Below are positions 47,010 through 56,924 of a stretch of 64,000 nt of DNA, piece after piece. The notes under the pieces were generated by a model. That model did not search any database. It saw only the letters and a program-made list of their open reading frames with translations, and was not told the origin of the DNA. The position numbers were made by a program, and so were the translations under genes. Each line of letters opens with the position of its first letter. Position 1 is the first letter of the stretch. Source of the DNA: Corynebacterium accolens (GTDB taxonomy: Bacteria > Actinomycetota > Actinomycetes > Mycobacteriales > Mycobacteriaceae); contig NZ_CP046605.1 in assembly GCF_023520795.1 (NCBI RefSeq), forward strand, positions 1,657,438 through 1,721,437. The letters are read 5' to 3'.

Positions 47010-48113
47010 TCAAGCCATAAGCTTTCTCAGCCGCTGCCCCATGATCTCCCAGCTCCAGTGCTGTTCAACATGTCCGCGCCCCGCCTGCCCCATACGATCA
47101 CGCAGTTCTGGCGAGCGCAAGAGCGCCTTCAAGGCCTCCACGAGCTCATCGACGGACGCGCCCTTGACGACGATCCCCGTCTCCCCCGTAATGGTCTCCG
47201 GTGCTCCCCCAGAATCACCGGCAACGACCGGCAGCCCGCAGGCTTGTGCTTCCAGATAGACGATGCCCAGGCCTTCCACGTCCAAGCCGCCGCCCCGGGT
47301 GCGGGCCGGCATGGCAAAAACATCGGCGGCGTGGAGGGCGGTCTCAATGCTGGGGGCCGGCTGAATCACCGCATCGGGGCAGTATATCTCTGCCAATTCT
47401 TGCAGTACGTCGTGGTAGCGCCCGCGACCAATCAACATTAGCTGCGCATTGGGGAATTCTTCCCTGATCTGTGGCATCGCCCGCAATAATTGGTCTTGCC
47501 CCTTGCGCGGGACCAACCGGGAAATGCAGACGATGGTTGGCCCATTTACCCCAAACTCCGCCTTTGCCGCAGCGCGCTGGGCAGGGGTTGCGGGGGAAAG
47601 TGAATCTAGGCTGACGCCGGAAGGCAGGTGCGCCCACTCGGGGCGCGGGCCAAACGCTCCACGCAGGCGACGCTGAGTGTAGTCCGAAATATAGGTAATG
47701 ACATCGGCGTTATTGCCAATCAACCGCAGGCACTGGCGGGCCAGCGGAACCATGGACCAGCCCACCTCGTGGCCATGCGTGGTCGCCACCACGCGGCGCG
47801 CCCCCGCCTGTCGCGCGGCCCTGCCCATCAGCGCCAGTGGTGCGGCCGCGCCGAACCATACGACGTCAATGGATTCTTGCCGGATGATCTCCTGCATGCG
47901 GCGCATGGTTGCCGGGGTGGGCAGCATCACGCGATGTGGCCACCGAATGACTTTGTAGGCGACGGAGGCGTCATAGTCCTCCGGCGGCTCTTGGGTCGAA
48001 GCGAATACTACGACATCGTCTGGGTTGAGCGCTTCTAGGTAGTCCCGCAGGTAGGACTGGATTCCTCCGACTTTGGGAGGAAAGTCATTCGTTACCAGCA
48101 GTATGCGGGACAC
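47010..48113 (-). CDS. pimB: GDP-mannose-dependent PI-monomannoside alpha-1,6-mannosyltransferase
   Basis: 367-aa GT-B, family GT4 enzyme. N-terminal VTNDFPPKVGGIQSYLRDYL acceptor loop, central VCISRLVPRKGQDQLLRAM, and the nucleotide-sugar motif EGLGIVYLEAQACGLPVV (E-x7-E). Synteny with Rv2188c/corynebacterial PimB' supports the second mannosylation of phosphatidylinositol mannosides on the cytoplasmic face. Its start follows the NlpC/P60 gene stop directly. Confidence 0.92.
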   Translation of the reverse strand: MSRILLVTNDFPPKVGGIQSYLRDYLEALNPDDVVVFASTQEPPEDYDASVAYKVIRWPHRVMLPTPATMRRMQEIIRQESIDVVWFGAAAPLALMGRAARQAGARRVVATTHGHEVGWSMVPLARQCLRLIGNNADVITYISDYTQRRLRGAFGPRPEWAHLPSGVSLDSLSPATPAQRAAAKAEFGVNGPTIVCISRLVPRKGQDQLLRAMPQIREEFPNAQLMLIGRGRYHDVLQELAEIYCPDAVIQPAPSIETALHAADVFAMPARTRGGGLDVEGLGIVYLEAQACGLPVVAGDSGGAPETITGETGIVVKGASVDELVEALKALLRSPELRDRMGQAGRGHVEQHWSWEIMGQRLRKLMA

Positions 48114-49157
48114 TTAGAACCGTGCAGTCCCCGAAATAGGCATCGAGTTAAGCGGCACGACCTGAACCGGCACACCATAGGTCGAGGCGTGTACAACCTG
48201 GCCGTTGCCAATGTACATTCCGACGTGGGTAACTCCTGGGTAGTAGCCCACGATATCGCCAGGCTGCAACTGGTCAACCGGCACGGACGTGCCACCAGCG
48301 ATTTGCGCCTGCGAGGTGCGCGGAATGGTCTTACCAATCTGCTGGTAGGCCCAGTACATCAGGCCGGAGCAGTCGAACTGATTCGGGCCGGCAGAGCCCC
48401 AACCATAGGGCGAGCCCAGCTTGGACAGAGCCGCAGAGCTAGCACCATCGGCGATCTCACCCAAGTCGATGTCCAGCTTATCCGTGCCGCCGAATTGTCC
48501 CTCCCAGGCTTCACGCTGCTCATCGCTGAGCGCATCCACCTGCGCCTCGATATCGGCCTGCTGCTCTTCCAGCGCCTCCTTTTGCTTTACCAGCTCATCG
48601 CGCTGCTTTTCGAGATCCTTCTTTTCCTTTCGGACCTTTTTCGCAGCCTCAGCGGCTTCCTGCTGAACCGCTTCGGCCGTCGAGGCGGCATCAGCCTTGG
48701 CATCGAGGGTGCGCTGCGCCTTGCGCGAGAGCGCGCCCAAGTAGCCCATGCGCTCTACGGCGTCTGCGGGGTCTTCTGCTGCCAAAGCGCCCGAGACGGC
48801 AGAACGGGAGTCGCCGCGGTAGCGAGACTGTGCCAGATCGTCCACGCGGCCTTGCTGCGTGAAGACATCGCCCTGCGCGTCGTGTACGCGTTCCTGGGCC
48901 TTGGCGGCGCCTTCCTCCGCCTGAGCGACCTCTTCTTCCTTGGCCGCGAGCTTATCTTCTAGCTCTTTGACTTCCTCGTTCTTAGCAGAGACCTTGCGGG
49001 CGACCTCGCCGACGCGATCCACCAGATCGTCAACATTTTCAGTGGCAGATTCTTGGTTCGGTTCCGCCTCTTGCGCGATAACTTGCGGGAGACCAGAAAG
49101 AGTAGTGACAGCGAGGACTGCAGTTAGTGCAGCGGCTGGGAGCACACGTTTAGACAC
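48114..49157 (-). CDS. NlpC/P60 peptidoglycan endopeptidase with coiled coil (RipC-like)
   Basis: 347 aa, exported: signal peptide VSKRVLPAAALTAVLAVTT, start GTG 49157. A long coiled coil (about 45-215, rich in Glu/Lys/Ala) precedes a short linker and the C-terminal NlpC/P60 domain (about 235-347) with catalytic Cys in FDCSGLMYWAYQQIG and His in THVGMYIGNGQVVHAS. The coiled-coil arrangement is that of hydrolases held inactive until released by FtsEX. It is the counterpart of Rv2190c and ends in ...GTARF, similar to the next gene's ...NAVRF. Confidence 0.9.
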   Translation of the reverse strand: MSKRVLPAAALTAVLAVTTLSGLPQVIAQEAEPNQESATENVDDLVDRVGEVARKVSAKNEEVKELEDKLAAKEEEVAQAEEGAAKAQERVHDAQGDVFTQQGRVDDLAQSRYRGDSRSAVSGALAAEDPADAVERMGYLGALSRKAQRTLDAKADAASTAEAVQQEAAEAAKKVRKEKKDLEKQRDELVKQKEALEEQQADIEAQVDALSDEQREAWEGQFGGTDKLDIDLGEIADGASSAALSKLGSPYGWGSAGPNQFDCSGLMYWAYQQIGKTIPRTSQAQIAGGTSVPVDQLQPGDIVGYYPGVTHVGMYIGNGQVVHASTYGVPVQVVPLNSMPISGTARF

Positions 49158-49228
49158 GAGAAGACCTTCAACTCAAAATTTTCAAAAATCGAATTTACTA
49201 TAGCGGGTTTTGGCCGCTGTTGCACAAC

Positions 49229-49256
49229 AAAACCCTTCCCTTTGCAAAGGGAAGGG
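49229..49256 (-). terminator. Terminator of the second NlpC/P60 gene
   Basis: Perfect palindrome CCCTTCCCTTT-GC-AAAGGGAAGGG (49233-49256), followed on the minus strand by TTTTGTTG, about 20 nt past the stop at 49276. Confidence 0.9.
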
Positions 49257-49275
49257 CATGTCATTTCACTGCCAA

Positions 49276-49905
49276 TTAGAAACGCACAGCGTTGTGGATC
49301 GGCATGTAGTTCAAGTCGCGCTCCTGCACAGGGGTGCCGGAGTTGAGCGCGTCAATGATGGTGCCGTTGCCGGTGTAGATACCGACGTGGGAAGCGCCAC
49401 CGTAGTAGGAAATGATGTCACCAGGCTGCAGTTGGTCCAAGGAAACCGGGGTACCGCCAGCGGCCTGAGCCTGGGAGGTGCGCGGAATCTGAACGCCAGC
49501 CTGGGAGTATGCCCAGCTAGTCAGGCCGGAGCAGTCGAATGCGCTCGGGCCGGCAGCGCCGTAAACGTACGGCGAGCCAAGGACGGAGCGTGCAGCTTCC
49601 AGAGCCTTCTGGCCAACGGTGGACGGTGCCGGAGCAGCCTGCTGCTCAGCAGCAGCAACGAAGTTGTCGCCACCCTGGTTGGAAACCTGACCCAAGGACG
49701 GGACGTACTTGTCAATGTTCGGTACCTGGTCAATGTTCGGAACGTTTTCCAGACCGGCAACCTCGAAACGGTAGTCGGTATTAGGAACAACGACCTCAGC
49801 AGCCTGAGCGACGCCTGGGGCGGCGACAGCTGCGGTTGCAGCGATAGCTGCAGTAGATGCGATACGACGGGTATTTACAGTGCCCTGACGACGGTGCTTT
49901 GCCAC
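49276..49905 (-). CDS. nlpC: Secreted NlpC/P60 peptidase
   Basis: 209 aa from GTG 49905 (GGAG 8 nt upstream). Signal peptide with VNTRRIASTAAIAATAAVAA ending at AQA. A short spacer rich in Pro/Val/Asn (about 40-95) leads to the NlpC/P60 domain (about 100-209) with Cys in FDCSGLTSWAYSQAGVQIP and His in ASHVGIYTGNGTIIDALNS. It lacks the coiled coil of its neighbour, so its activity must be limited in another way; the leader suggests control by cyclic di-AMP. Confidence 0.9.
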   Translation of the reverse strand: MAKHRRQGTVNTRRIASTAAIAATAAVAAPGVAQAAEVVVPNTDYRFEVAGLENVPNIDQVPNIDKYVPSLGQVSNQGGDNFVAAAEQQAAPAPSTVGQKALEAARSVLGSPYVYGAAGPSAFDCSGLTSWAYSQAGVQIPRTSQAQAAGGTPVSLDQLQPGDIISYYGGASHVGIYTGNGTIIDALNSGTPVQERDLNYMPIHNAVRF

Positions 49906-49929
49906 GAGAAAAACTCCAAATCTTCCTAC

Positions 49930-50045
49930 GCGTCTACTTTCCCTTGTAGAAAAGCTCTGACCCTGGGGCCTAGTGTTCATTGGAGGGCCGTTCCTTTAGG
50001 CCTTCCTCCACTCGGCCCCTCACTAGGAGGAGCCAGATGCGACGC
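49930..50045 (-). promoter_or_regulatory. Probable ydaO/c-di-AMP riboswitch before nlpC
   Basis: The minus-strand leader begins GCGTCGCATCTGGCTCC, close to the actinobacterial ydaO 5' consensus (GTCGC...CCGGCTCC), continues with a GGAGGAA-GGCC ... GGCC-CTCCAATGAAC helix like the GGGGAA...GGGUGAAC core, and ends GTAGACGC, so GCGTC (50041-50045) and GACGC (49930-49934) close P1. In relatives this riboswitch precedes rpf/nlpC wall-hydrolase genes. The match is by eye and some positions differ from consensus. Confidence 0.6.
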
Positions 50046-50109
50046 TATAAATTTTCATTTCGTATTGAGCACCTTTTCGGGCGGTAACTCAATGTCTCGA
50101 ATAGGTTAC

Positions 50110-51457
50110 GAAATCATCACAATCAATGTCCATTCACTGCCCCGGATCTAGCTTTGTTACACGTTCGTTATCTTATTTTGACCAAGCCGAGACAAACCCG
50201 GCATATCGAAGATTCAATAAAGCTATTACTGATTTTTAAGGGCCCTACACTGGGACAATAGCCAAGGCTTACCCCGCCTCCGGCAGTTAGCTCTTCCACG
50301 AACGAGGGCTTCAACAAGGTCAAAAATTATTATTTGTGACTTTCAACACACACTATGCGTAACAATCACTTTCGTACCATCAGCCTCGTCCTTTAACGCC
50401 TTCCGATCGCGTAAAACCGGCCGCCCTATCCAGCGTTATCCCTCCGAATTCTACTGAGCCCGCGAGCCAATTGCGCGCTGACCCCAAGGGGCCACCCCGT
50501 GGCTTGTTGCCAAGCACTGGGGCCGGTTCGGTAACGCCGCTTCCACTACCCACCGGGCGAGTAAGGATTGGTCCAGCCCAGTCCCCCGCTTGTACGGCGT
50601 CAGTCCCCATAAAAAGGCCTTGGTCCGCCTAGTCTCTGCAGCGGCCGGCAATGCTTGCTTAAAGGCCTAGCCCGAACGAAAACCTCACTGCTGGATCTAA
50701 GGGCGGAGAATAACGCCTATATCTCGCGCCTCGAGGAACGCTCTCGTTGTTGGATTGGGTGATTCCCAATCCAAATGTCTGTACAAAGCACAGCGCCCTG
50801 AATTTAACCCAGGCGAAATGGCGAAGCCGATACAAACGTGGATCCTGCGACTGCTCTTGGAGACGATACACTCGAAGAGTTTTAGCATTAGTGGAAAGCT
50901 GCGACGACGGCCCCAGATGAGGCTCACGCTTCTAGTGGTGATGACTACAGCAGAAAAGCTGCAATTAAGAACTGTGCTAACTGTGTCCAAGAAAGTGGAG
51001 CAAAGGGAAAAGAACATATTAGGGCTGGAGGGTGTGCAATAGCTATTCCGAAGCCCTGTAGACCACGCTTAAAGACAAATACCGACTATGGGGCTCGCTC
51101 AAAGGCCCATACGCGGAAATCATCCATCCCAGGTTCAGTGGCAAAAGCATGCTCCTAGGACGGCTACCCTACTGCTAACTAACAGGGCTGGCGCTATTCC
51201 CTACCGCTAGACAAGGCGTTTCCGCGTGAGCCGGCGTTTGTCGGTACTTCCATTCCTGTATACGGAGGGCGACGAGCTTCTTACTGCCTCGGTAGACCGC
51301 TGGCGTGTGCGAGGCGCTCTGCTAAGACTTAGGCAATTATTCGATTTTCGCCTAAAAGAGACGGTCCCAGGTTGCCTGTATTATGTGCCGACTCCTCACT
51401 CAATAGCCCAGCAAAAGTAACCCGGGACTCCTTAAGAAAGCAACGGTCCCAAAACTG
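50110..51457. other. 1.3-kb region without a recognisable gene
   Basis: Between the nlpC leader and the qcrB terminator. The first 250 bp are AT-rich; the rest has mixed composition. Open stretches of 35-105 codons occur in several frames on both strands (for example 50697-51017 minus, 50755-51042 plus, 51226-51420 plus), but none has a family signature or a convincing ribosome site. Adjacent frames at 51040-51460 read on past each other's stops, as decayed coding DNA would, or by chance. Confidence 0.5.
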
Positions 51458-51505
51458 AAACGAGCCCGCTTACCACCAGGTATTGGTGGCTTAGCGGGCT
51501 CGTTT
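51458..51505 (-). terminator. Terminator after qcrB
   Basis: Long stem AAACGAGCCCGCT...CCACC / GGTGG...AGCGGGCTCGTTT, 34 nt past the qcrB stop. On the minus strand the right arm ends in TTTCAGTTTTGGG. A strong intrinsic terminator, probably usable in both directions. Confidence 0.88.
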
Positions 51506-51538
51506 AGTGAGCGTGTATCGAGCTAACCCAAGGAAAGG

Positions 51539-53161
51539 TTAGATGCGACCGTTTTCCTCGTCATCACGGCGGTTGGCCTCGTTGAGGCGGCGGAACATCT
51601 CCGCTTCCTCTTCGTGGTTCTCCTCGTGAATCTCGTGAACGCGGCGCATGAGTTCCGGATCGTCCGGGCTGAAGGTGCCCTGAATCTCGGAGTCAGCGTA
51701 ACCGAGGTGGTTAAGTTGCTTCGGCACCTGAGCGCCTGCGTACTCAAGCGGTACTGCGTGGCCGTGCTCATCAACCGGGCCGAGGGGCTGGTGAACCTCA
51801 ATGAAGGCACCGTTAGGCAGCTGCTTGATGACACCGGTAGCGATACCGTGCTCGAGCACCTCGCGGTCAGAGCGCTGGAGACCAACGCAAATGCGGTAGG
51901 TCATGAAGTAAGCAATCGGCGGCAGGACAATCAGGCCGATGCGTCCGACCCAGGTCATCGCATTCAACGAAATCTGGAAGAAGTGCGCAACGTGGTCGTT
52001 ACCACCGGAGAGAGTAACCAGGAGGAAGAACACGATTGCTGCGGCACCGATCGCGGAACGCGTAGGAACGTCACGTGGACGCTGCAGAAGGTTGTGGTGC
52101 GCATCGTCACCAGTGAACTTCTTCTCCAGGAACGGGTAGGTGATAAGCAGTACAACCATCAGGCCACACAACAGCGCAACCCAGAAGGCGGAAGGAATCG
52201 TGTAGTTACCCAGGTACAGCTCCCAAGCGGGCATGACACGCGCCACACCGTCAGTCCAGAGCATGTAGATATCGGGCTGGGAACCCGCAGACACCTGTGA
52301 CGGGTTGTACGGACCAAGCAGCCAGATGGCGTTGATGGTCAGCACACCGGACATCAAAGCCAGCACGCCAGCGACCATCATGCCCATACCAATCGCCTTG
52401 GTGGCGAAGACCGGCATAATACGGACGCCAACCACGTTGTTCTCTGCGCGACCCGGTCCAGGGAACTGGGTGTGCTTCTGGAACCACACCATGATCAGGT
52501 GGGCCGCGATGAGGCCCAGGATGATGCCAGGGATGACCAGAACGTGCAGGATGTAGAAGCGGTCCAGCATCAAGTCGGACGGGAAGTCGCCGTTGAAGAT
52601 GGCCCAGTGCAGCCAGGTACCAATGATCGGCAGACCCAGGATGATGGCGGACATAATGCGCAGACCAACACCGGAAAGCAGGTCGTCCGGCAGGGAGTAA
52701 CCGAGGAAGCCCTCGATCATGCCCAACAGGATAAGGGTGCAACCAATAATCCAGTTAGCTTCGCGGGGACGACGGAATGCACCGGTGAAGAAGATGCGCA
52801 GCATGTGCGCAACCATCGACATCATGAACAGCAGTGCTGCCCAGTGGTGCATCTGGCGAACGAAGAGGCCACCACGGACCTCGAAGGAAATATCGAGTGC
52901 GGTTGCATAGGCGCGCGACATCTCAACGCCGTTCAGCGGTGCGTAGGTGCCGTCGTAGATGACCTTCGTAATGGAAGGGTCAAAGAATAGCGCCAGGTAT
53001 GTACCGGTTAGTAGAAGAATGATGAAGCTGTACAGCGCCATCTCACCGAGCATGAAGGACCAGTGGGTCGGAAAGACCTTGTTCAGCTGCGTCCTTAGCA
53101 CGCCGGCGGCGCTGTAGCGCTCGTCCATGTTGTTGCCCATTTGGGCGAGTTTATTGCTCAT
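51539..53161 (-). CDS. qcrB: Cytochrome bc1 complex, cytochrome b subunit
   Basis: 540 aa, integral membrane, about 8-9 TMs and a C-terminal extension of about 130 residues typical of actinobacteria. Haem-ligating histidines lie in [20 protein letters not shown] and in the [20 protein letters not shown] helix; the quinol-site PEW-type motif reads PAWELY. It oxidises menaquinol and is the known site of imidazopyridine-type inhibitors in relatives. Its start overlaps the qcrA stop by 1 base. Confidence 0.97.
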   Translation of the reverse strand: MSNKLAQMGNNMDERYSAAGVLRTQLNKVFPTHWSFMLGEMALYSFIILLLTGTYLALFFDPSITKVIYDGTYAPLNGVEMSRAYATALDISFEVRGGLFVRQMHHWAALLFMMSMVAHMLRIFFTGAFRRPREANWIIGCTLILLGMIEGFLGYSLPDDLLSGVGLRIMSAIILGLPIIGTWLHWAIFNGDFPSDLMLDRFYILHVLVIPGIILGLIAAHLIMVWFQKHTQFPGPGRAENNVVGVRIMPVFATKAIGMGMMVAGVLALMSGVLTINAIWLLGPYNPSQVSAGSQPDIYMLWTDGVARVMPAWELYLGNYTIPSAFWVALLCGLMVVLLITYPFLEKKFTGDDAHHNLLQRPRDVPTRSAIGAAAIVFFLLVTLSGGNDHVAHFFQISLNAMTWVGRIGLIVLPPIAYFMTYRICVGLQRSDREVLEHGIATGVIKQLPNGAFIEVHQPLGPVDEHGHAVPLEYAGAQVPKQLNHLGYADSEIQGTFSPDDPELMRRVHEIHEENHEEEAEMFRRLNEANRRDDEENGRI

Positions 53162-54381
53162 TATGACTTACGCTCCCAGAATGCCGGACCGACAGGCTCA
53201 ATGAAGTTGCCTTCTGCAACAAGGTAGCCCTCATCGTCCACCGTGATGGGCAGCTGTGGCAGAGCACGGGCGGCCGGGCCGAAGACCGGCTTACCGTAGT
53301 GCAATGCGTCGAACTGCGACTGGTGGCAGGGGCACAGGATTCGGTTGGTCTGTGCCTCGTACAACGACGTTGGGCAACCAATGTGAGTACAAATCTTGGA
53401 GTAGGCGTAGTAATCGCCGTGGTGGAAGTTTTCCTGACCCTCACGTTCGATCGCCTTCTGCGCATCGGAGTGGCGCAGACGAATCAACATCACCGCGTTG
53501 CGGTTGCCGTGGATGGAGTGCATGTGGTGCTCGTATACGTCGCGCTTAGCGTCGTACTGGTCACCGTCGTTGACGTCTTCTTCCGCAAGCGGGAAGACGG
53601 TTTCCATGCCGCCGGCAGCCAAGTCCTCGGGGCGAACGCGCACCAGGCGGGTAACGCCTTCGGTGGTGTAGTGTTCGCCGGACTCGCCGGAGTGCTTCTC
53701 AGCGATGGTGCCGGTGTCACGAGCGAGGTAAAGCTTGACGCCCTTTTCGTGCATCGTCCAGCCGGAGGTCCACAGCGTGCCGTCACCGGCGTAGTTCAGC
53801 TCGTGGCGAACCTTCCATGGATTGCGGATTGCGCCGCCAAGCGGTGCGATAACCGTCAGGCCGAAGAGAACGCCTGCACCACCGAGCAGACCTTGGATGG
53901 TCTTGCGGCGGCCGAGAGTGGAGGTCTTCCAAGAATCGTTCAAGAGAGCGGTAAGAGTACGGCGGTCAACTTCTTCGGAAGGACCATCGTGGCGACGTTG
54001 CACGGAGATTTCTTCCGGCAGGATCTTCTTCACGTACTGAACGATGGCGAAGCCGAGTCCAAAAATGGACAATGCAGCGGTAATACCAAGCAGCGGGGTG
54101 TAGAGAGTGTGCCAGACAAGGCCGTCCTCCCCTAGCTGCTTGTACTGCCAAGGCCAGAAGAGGTAGACGCCCAAGAAAGCCAATCCGCCGATAACGGAGA
54201 GTGCGAGCCAAATGGCGACATTGCGACCCGCGCGCTTTTCCGCGGGGTCACCTTCAACCGGGAAACGCTCCTTGCGGAACGCTACGGTGACATCATCGAG
54301 CTCGGTACCAAGTGCAGCAAGTTCATCATTGCTCATCTTATCGAGCTCTGCGTCAGTGTAATTCTTTTTCACATTGCTCAT
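53161..54381 (-). CDS. qcrA: Cytochrome bc1 complex, Rieske iron-sulfur subunit
   Basis: 406 aa from ATG 54381, which overlaps the qcrC stop by 4 bases; the frame open to 54438 is not used. Three TMs in the N-terminal half (about 73-215), as in actinobacterial QcrA, then the Rieske domain with the [2Fe-2S] ligands [11 protein letters not shown] and CPCHQSQFD and the [11 protein letters not shown] loop. Passes electrons from menaquinol to the c haems of QcrC. Confidence 0.97.
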   Translation of the reverse strand: MSNVKKNYTDAELDKMSNDELAALGTELDDVTVAFRKERFPVEGDPAEKRAGRNVAIWLALSVIGGLAFLGVYLFWPWQYKQLGEDGLVWHTLYTPLLGITAALSIFGLGFAIVQYVKKILPEEISVQRRHDGPSEEVDRRTLTALLNDSWKTSTLGRRKTIQGLLGGAGVLFGLTVIAPLGGAIRNPWKVRHELNYAGDGTLWTSGWTMHEKGVKLYLARDTGTIAEKHSGESGEHYTTEGVTRLVRVRPEDLAAGGMETVFPLAEEDVNDGDQYDAKRDVYEHHMHSIHGNRNAVMLIRLRHSDAQKAIEREGQENFHHGDYYAYSKICTHIGCPTSLYEAQTNRILCPCHQSQFDALHYGKPVFGPAARALPQLPITVDDEGYLVAEGNFIEPVGPAFWERKS

Positions 54382-55265
54382 GAGCGCGATCCAATCCACA
54401 TAGCAGCGGCGCACAGTGCGCTGATACCAATAATCCACATTGCCAGGCCTTCAGCCACTGGGCCGAGACCGCCAAGGTCCCAACCGGCAGGAGACGGAGT
54501 CTCTTCTGCAGACTTCAAGTAGGCGATGATGTCCTTCTTTTCATCTGCAGTCAGCTGACGGTCAGAGAACTTTGGCATGTTCTGCGGACCGGTCAACATT
54601 GCCTGGTAGATTTCCTGCTCGTTAGCAGGTGCCAGCTCCGGGGCGTACTTACCGGAGGACAGCGCGCCACCCTGACCGGTGAAGTTGTGGCAGGATGCGC
54701 AGTTCATGCGGAAAAGCTCAGAGCCCTTGGCAACGTCTTCGGCCTGAATTTGGCCGTTGTAGTTGGCGCCGCGAAGGGATTCTTGGGCGATGCTTCCATC
54801 GTCGTTGTAGACAATGTCTGCGCCGCCACCGTTAGCAGCGACATAAGCGGCCAGCGCCAAGGTCTGCTGCTCGGTGTAACGAGGAGCCTTGCGCTCTGCC
54901 TGTGCGTCGTTGGACATCATCGGCATGCGGCCGGAGTGAACCTGGAAGTACACAGAGCCGGCGCCGATACCTACGAGAGAGGGGCCACGGCCTTCGATGC
55001 CCTGCAGATTGGCACCGTGGCAGGTGATACAAGCGGTGTCGTAGATGTCCTTACCCTCTTGCACGAGGGCTTGATCATCTTTTTCCGCCGTAGCGACCTG
55101 AGCGTCAGGCGTCAAGGCAGAGGCCAAGATGCCAGCGCCGGTCAAACCGATGGCCAAAGCAAAGCCACCTGCAAGGGTACGCTTCGCCTTGCGGCGACGG
55201 CGGGTCTTCTTAGCCGAGGCAGTGGTCTGCTCCACTGCCGCGGACTGCGAATTGTTATCCATCAT
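54378..55265 (-). CDS. qcrC: Cytochrome bc1 complex, dihaem cytochrome c subunit
   Basis: 295 aa. N-terminal signal anchor ([21 protein letters not shown]), two cytochrome c domains each with one haem site ([12 protein letters not shown] and [12 protein letters not shown]), and a C-terminal TM ([18 protein letters not shown]). The two covalent haems replace a soluble cytochrome c and wire bc1 directly to the aa3 oxidase in a supercomplex. Start ATG at 55265 with AAAGGAAA upstream. Confidence 0.97.
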   Translation of the reverse strand: MMDNNSQSAAVEQTTASAKKTRRRRKAKRTLAGGFALAIGLTGAGILASALTPDAQVATAEKDDQALVQEGKDIYDTACITCHGANLQGIEGRGPSLVGIGAGSVYFQVHSGRMPMMSNDAQAERKAPRYTEQQTLALAAYVAANGGGADIVYNDDGSIAQESLRGANYNGQIQAEDVAKGSELFRMNCASCHNFTGQGGALSSGKYAPELAPANEQEIYQAMLTGPQNMPKFSDRQLTADEKKDIIAYLKSAEETPSPAGWDLGGLGPVAEGLAMWIIGISALCAAAMWIGSRS

Positions 55266-55321
55266 TTTCCTTTAGATAACTCGAACACGGGAGGACTGTT
55301 TTGGGGAGAGGGTCGCCGACA

Positions 55322-55933
55322 CTACTGAATCAAGTAGATAACGGTGAACACACCGATCCACACAACGTCAACGAAGTGCCAGTAGTAGGACACTGCCATC
55401 GCGGCGGTGGCCTGTGCCGGCGTGAATTTAGACTTAGCGATACGCGCCAGGATGATTGCAAAGGAAATCAAACCGGCGGTTACGTGCGCAGCGTGGAAGC
55501 CGGTGATGATGTAGAACACCGAACCAAAGACGCTGGACTGTACCGTCACGCCTGCGTGAATCAACTCAGCCCACTCAAACGCCATGATGCCCAGGAAGAC
55601 AACACCCAATACCAGCGTGATGGTGTACCAGAGTCGAAGCTTGTAAACGTCACCCCTTTCTGCGGCAAACACGCCGAACTGCGAGGTCACGGAGGAAGAA
55701 ATCAACACTGCAGTAATGAGAAAGCCCATTGGCAGGTTGATATGGGCAGTGTGCTCTGCCCAATCGCCTTCCTGGCCGTTCGCTCGCGAGGTGAACCACA
55801 TCGCGAACAGTCCGGCAAAGAACATCAATTCCTGAGACAGGAACACGATGGTGCCCACGCTGACCATATTGGGTCGGTTCAGCGAGGCAACACGTGGTGC
55901 TGTCATACCTTGGTTAGAAACTACGCTCGTCAC
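55322..55933 (-). CDS. ctaE: Cytochrome c oxidase subunit III
   Basis: 203 aa from GTG 55933 (VTSVVSNQGMTAPRVASLNR), which matches the N-terminus of the corynebacterial protein; the open frame continues to 56218 without family sequence, and an internal ATG lies at 55906. Five TMs; MVSVGTIVFLSQELMFFAGL is the conserved first helix. A promoter with 7 nt to the GTG suggests a leaderless mRNA for ctaE-qcrCAB. Confidence 0.95.
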   Translation of the reverse strand: MTSVVSNQGMTAPRVASLNRPNMVSVGTIVFLSQELMFFAGLFAMWFTSRANGQEGDWAEHTAHINLPMGFLITAVLISSSVTSQFGVFAAERGDVYKLRLWYTITLVLGVVFLGIMAFEWAELIHAGVTVQSSVFGSVFYIITGFHAAHVTAGLISFAIILARIAKSKFTPAQATAAMAVSYYWHFVDVVWIGVFTVIYLIQ

Positions 55934-55969
55934 AGTGGTAATTATGGCCGTTCTGGATCCTAAAGTCAC
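55934..55969 (-). promoter_or_regulatory. Promoter of ctaE-qcrCAB (leaderless)
   Basis: On the minus strand GTGACT (55964-55969), 17-bp spacer, CATAAT (55941-55946), then 7 nt to the GTG at 55933. No ribosome site precedes the start. Confidence 0.5.
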
Positions 55970-56405
55970 TTCAATTCCCCCCGCTTTCTCTATTCGGATT
56001 TCACCAAATTGCCAGCTACCAATAAGGAAACGAACGAGATCCGTCAACAATAAATACCTGGGAACTTTTTGTATTCTTATCCGACGAGACATCAACGCAG
56101 GTGACACACTTAAACTCCGGCTATAGCCGCAATTCCTACGACTCGACCTAGCCGATGCACGATGATCTGCCCTTCGTCCGCAACCGGTTTCGGCAAGTTT
56201 CTTAGAGAGATAAATCACACGGTGCTTTTCGGGGAAAATGGCCGCTTTGCAACTTTCGGTTGACCCCCGCAGAAATAGCCGTTTACGTGCTGGGATGCGC
56301 TTTTGCTGCCCACTTAAAACCTGGACGCAACTCCTCTCCCCCTCCTCTAAAAAAATTTAGGAACCGCGGGAACTTTACCCGTCGATTTCCGACGCAGATC
56401 GCCAA
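55970..56405. other. Upstream region of ctaE, no gene seen
   Basis: About 435 bp between the ctaE promoter and the ctaF terminator. Minus-strand frames are open in part (the extension of ctaE) but have no family signature. I see no further gene or strong repeat. Confidence 0.5.
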
Positions 56406-56438
56406 AGCCCTCCCCACCGAGGAATGGTGAGGAGGGCT
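56406..56438 (-). terminator. Terminator after ctaF
   Basis: AGCCCTCC(T)CACC ... GGTG(G)GGAGGGCT stem with a 7-nt loop, about 35 nt past the ctaF stop, followed by TTGG on the minus strand. Confidence 0.75.
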
Positions 56439-56473
56439 GAGAAGTTTAGGCAGTGGCTGCGACTAGATAATTT

Positions 56474-56905
56474 CTAGTGCTTTTCCTTAGGCAGACCGTA
56501 TTGCAAGGACAGGCCGGTGCAGGCAGCAATCAAGCACACGGCGCCCAAAGCGATGAGCCAGTAGTACAGGAAGATGACGCCCAGGCCCAAGAAGCCGATG
56601 GCACCGGCCATGGCCAGCGGCCAGATGGAGCTTGGAGAGAAGAAGCCCAAGATACCAGCGGAGTCTTCGGTCTCTGCTTCTTCCCAGTCTTCCGGCAGAA
56701 CGTCGCTGCGGTTATCGGTGAAGTGCAGGTAGCCGCCCAGCATGAGGCAGAGCACGACGGAGAGGAACATGCCCACGATGCCAACCCACTCGGCACCGTA
56801 GAGGTAACCATCATCCTTCACGAGGGTGACGCCAAAGATATAAACAATCAGCGAGACGAAAAGGTAGGTCGCGATTGAGTAAAAGACTTTCGATGTAGCA
56901 CGCAT
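56474..56905 (-). CDS. ctaF: Cytochrome c oxidase subunit IV (actinobacterial CtaF)
   Basis: 143 aa with four TMs (about 8-28, 40-60, 93-113, 116-136). The N-terminal [19 protein letters not shown] and the cytoplasmic loop [20 protein letters not shown] are characteristic of the small actinobacterial subunit. It lies 19 bp after ctaC in the same operon. Confidence 0.95.
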   Translation of the reverse strand: MRATSKVFYSIATYLFVSLIVYIFGVTLVKDDGYLYGAEWVGIVGMFLSVVLCLMLGGYLHFTDNRSDVLPEDWEEAETEDSAGILGFFSPSSIWPLAMAGAIGFLGLGVIFLYYWLIALGAVCLIAACTGLSLQYGLPKEKH

Positions 56906-56924
56906 TGTGTAATGTCCTTATCTC

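Noticed and set aside
50084-50109. GTAAC/GTTAC inverted half-sites upstream of nlpC as an MtrA site
   Set aside because: MtrA regulation of such hydrolases is plausible, but the half-sites are too short and their spacing does not match a known direct-repeat arrangement.
50697-51042. Opposed open frames of about 95-106 codons
   Set aside because: Both strands are open over the same bases, with no signature, no ribosome site and Arg/Ser/Leu-biased composition. Kept only as part of the gene-free region.
55934-56218. 95-codon extension of ctaE
   Set aside because: Arg/Ser-rich and not subunit III-like; the GTG at 55933 matches the known corynebacterial N-terminus and has a promoter 7 nt before it.
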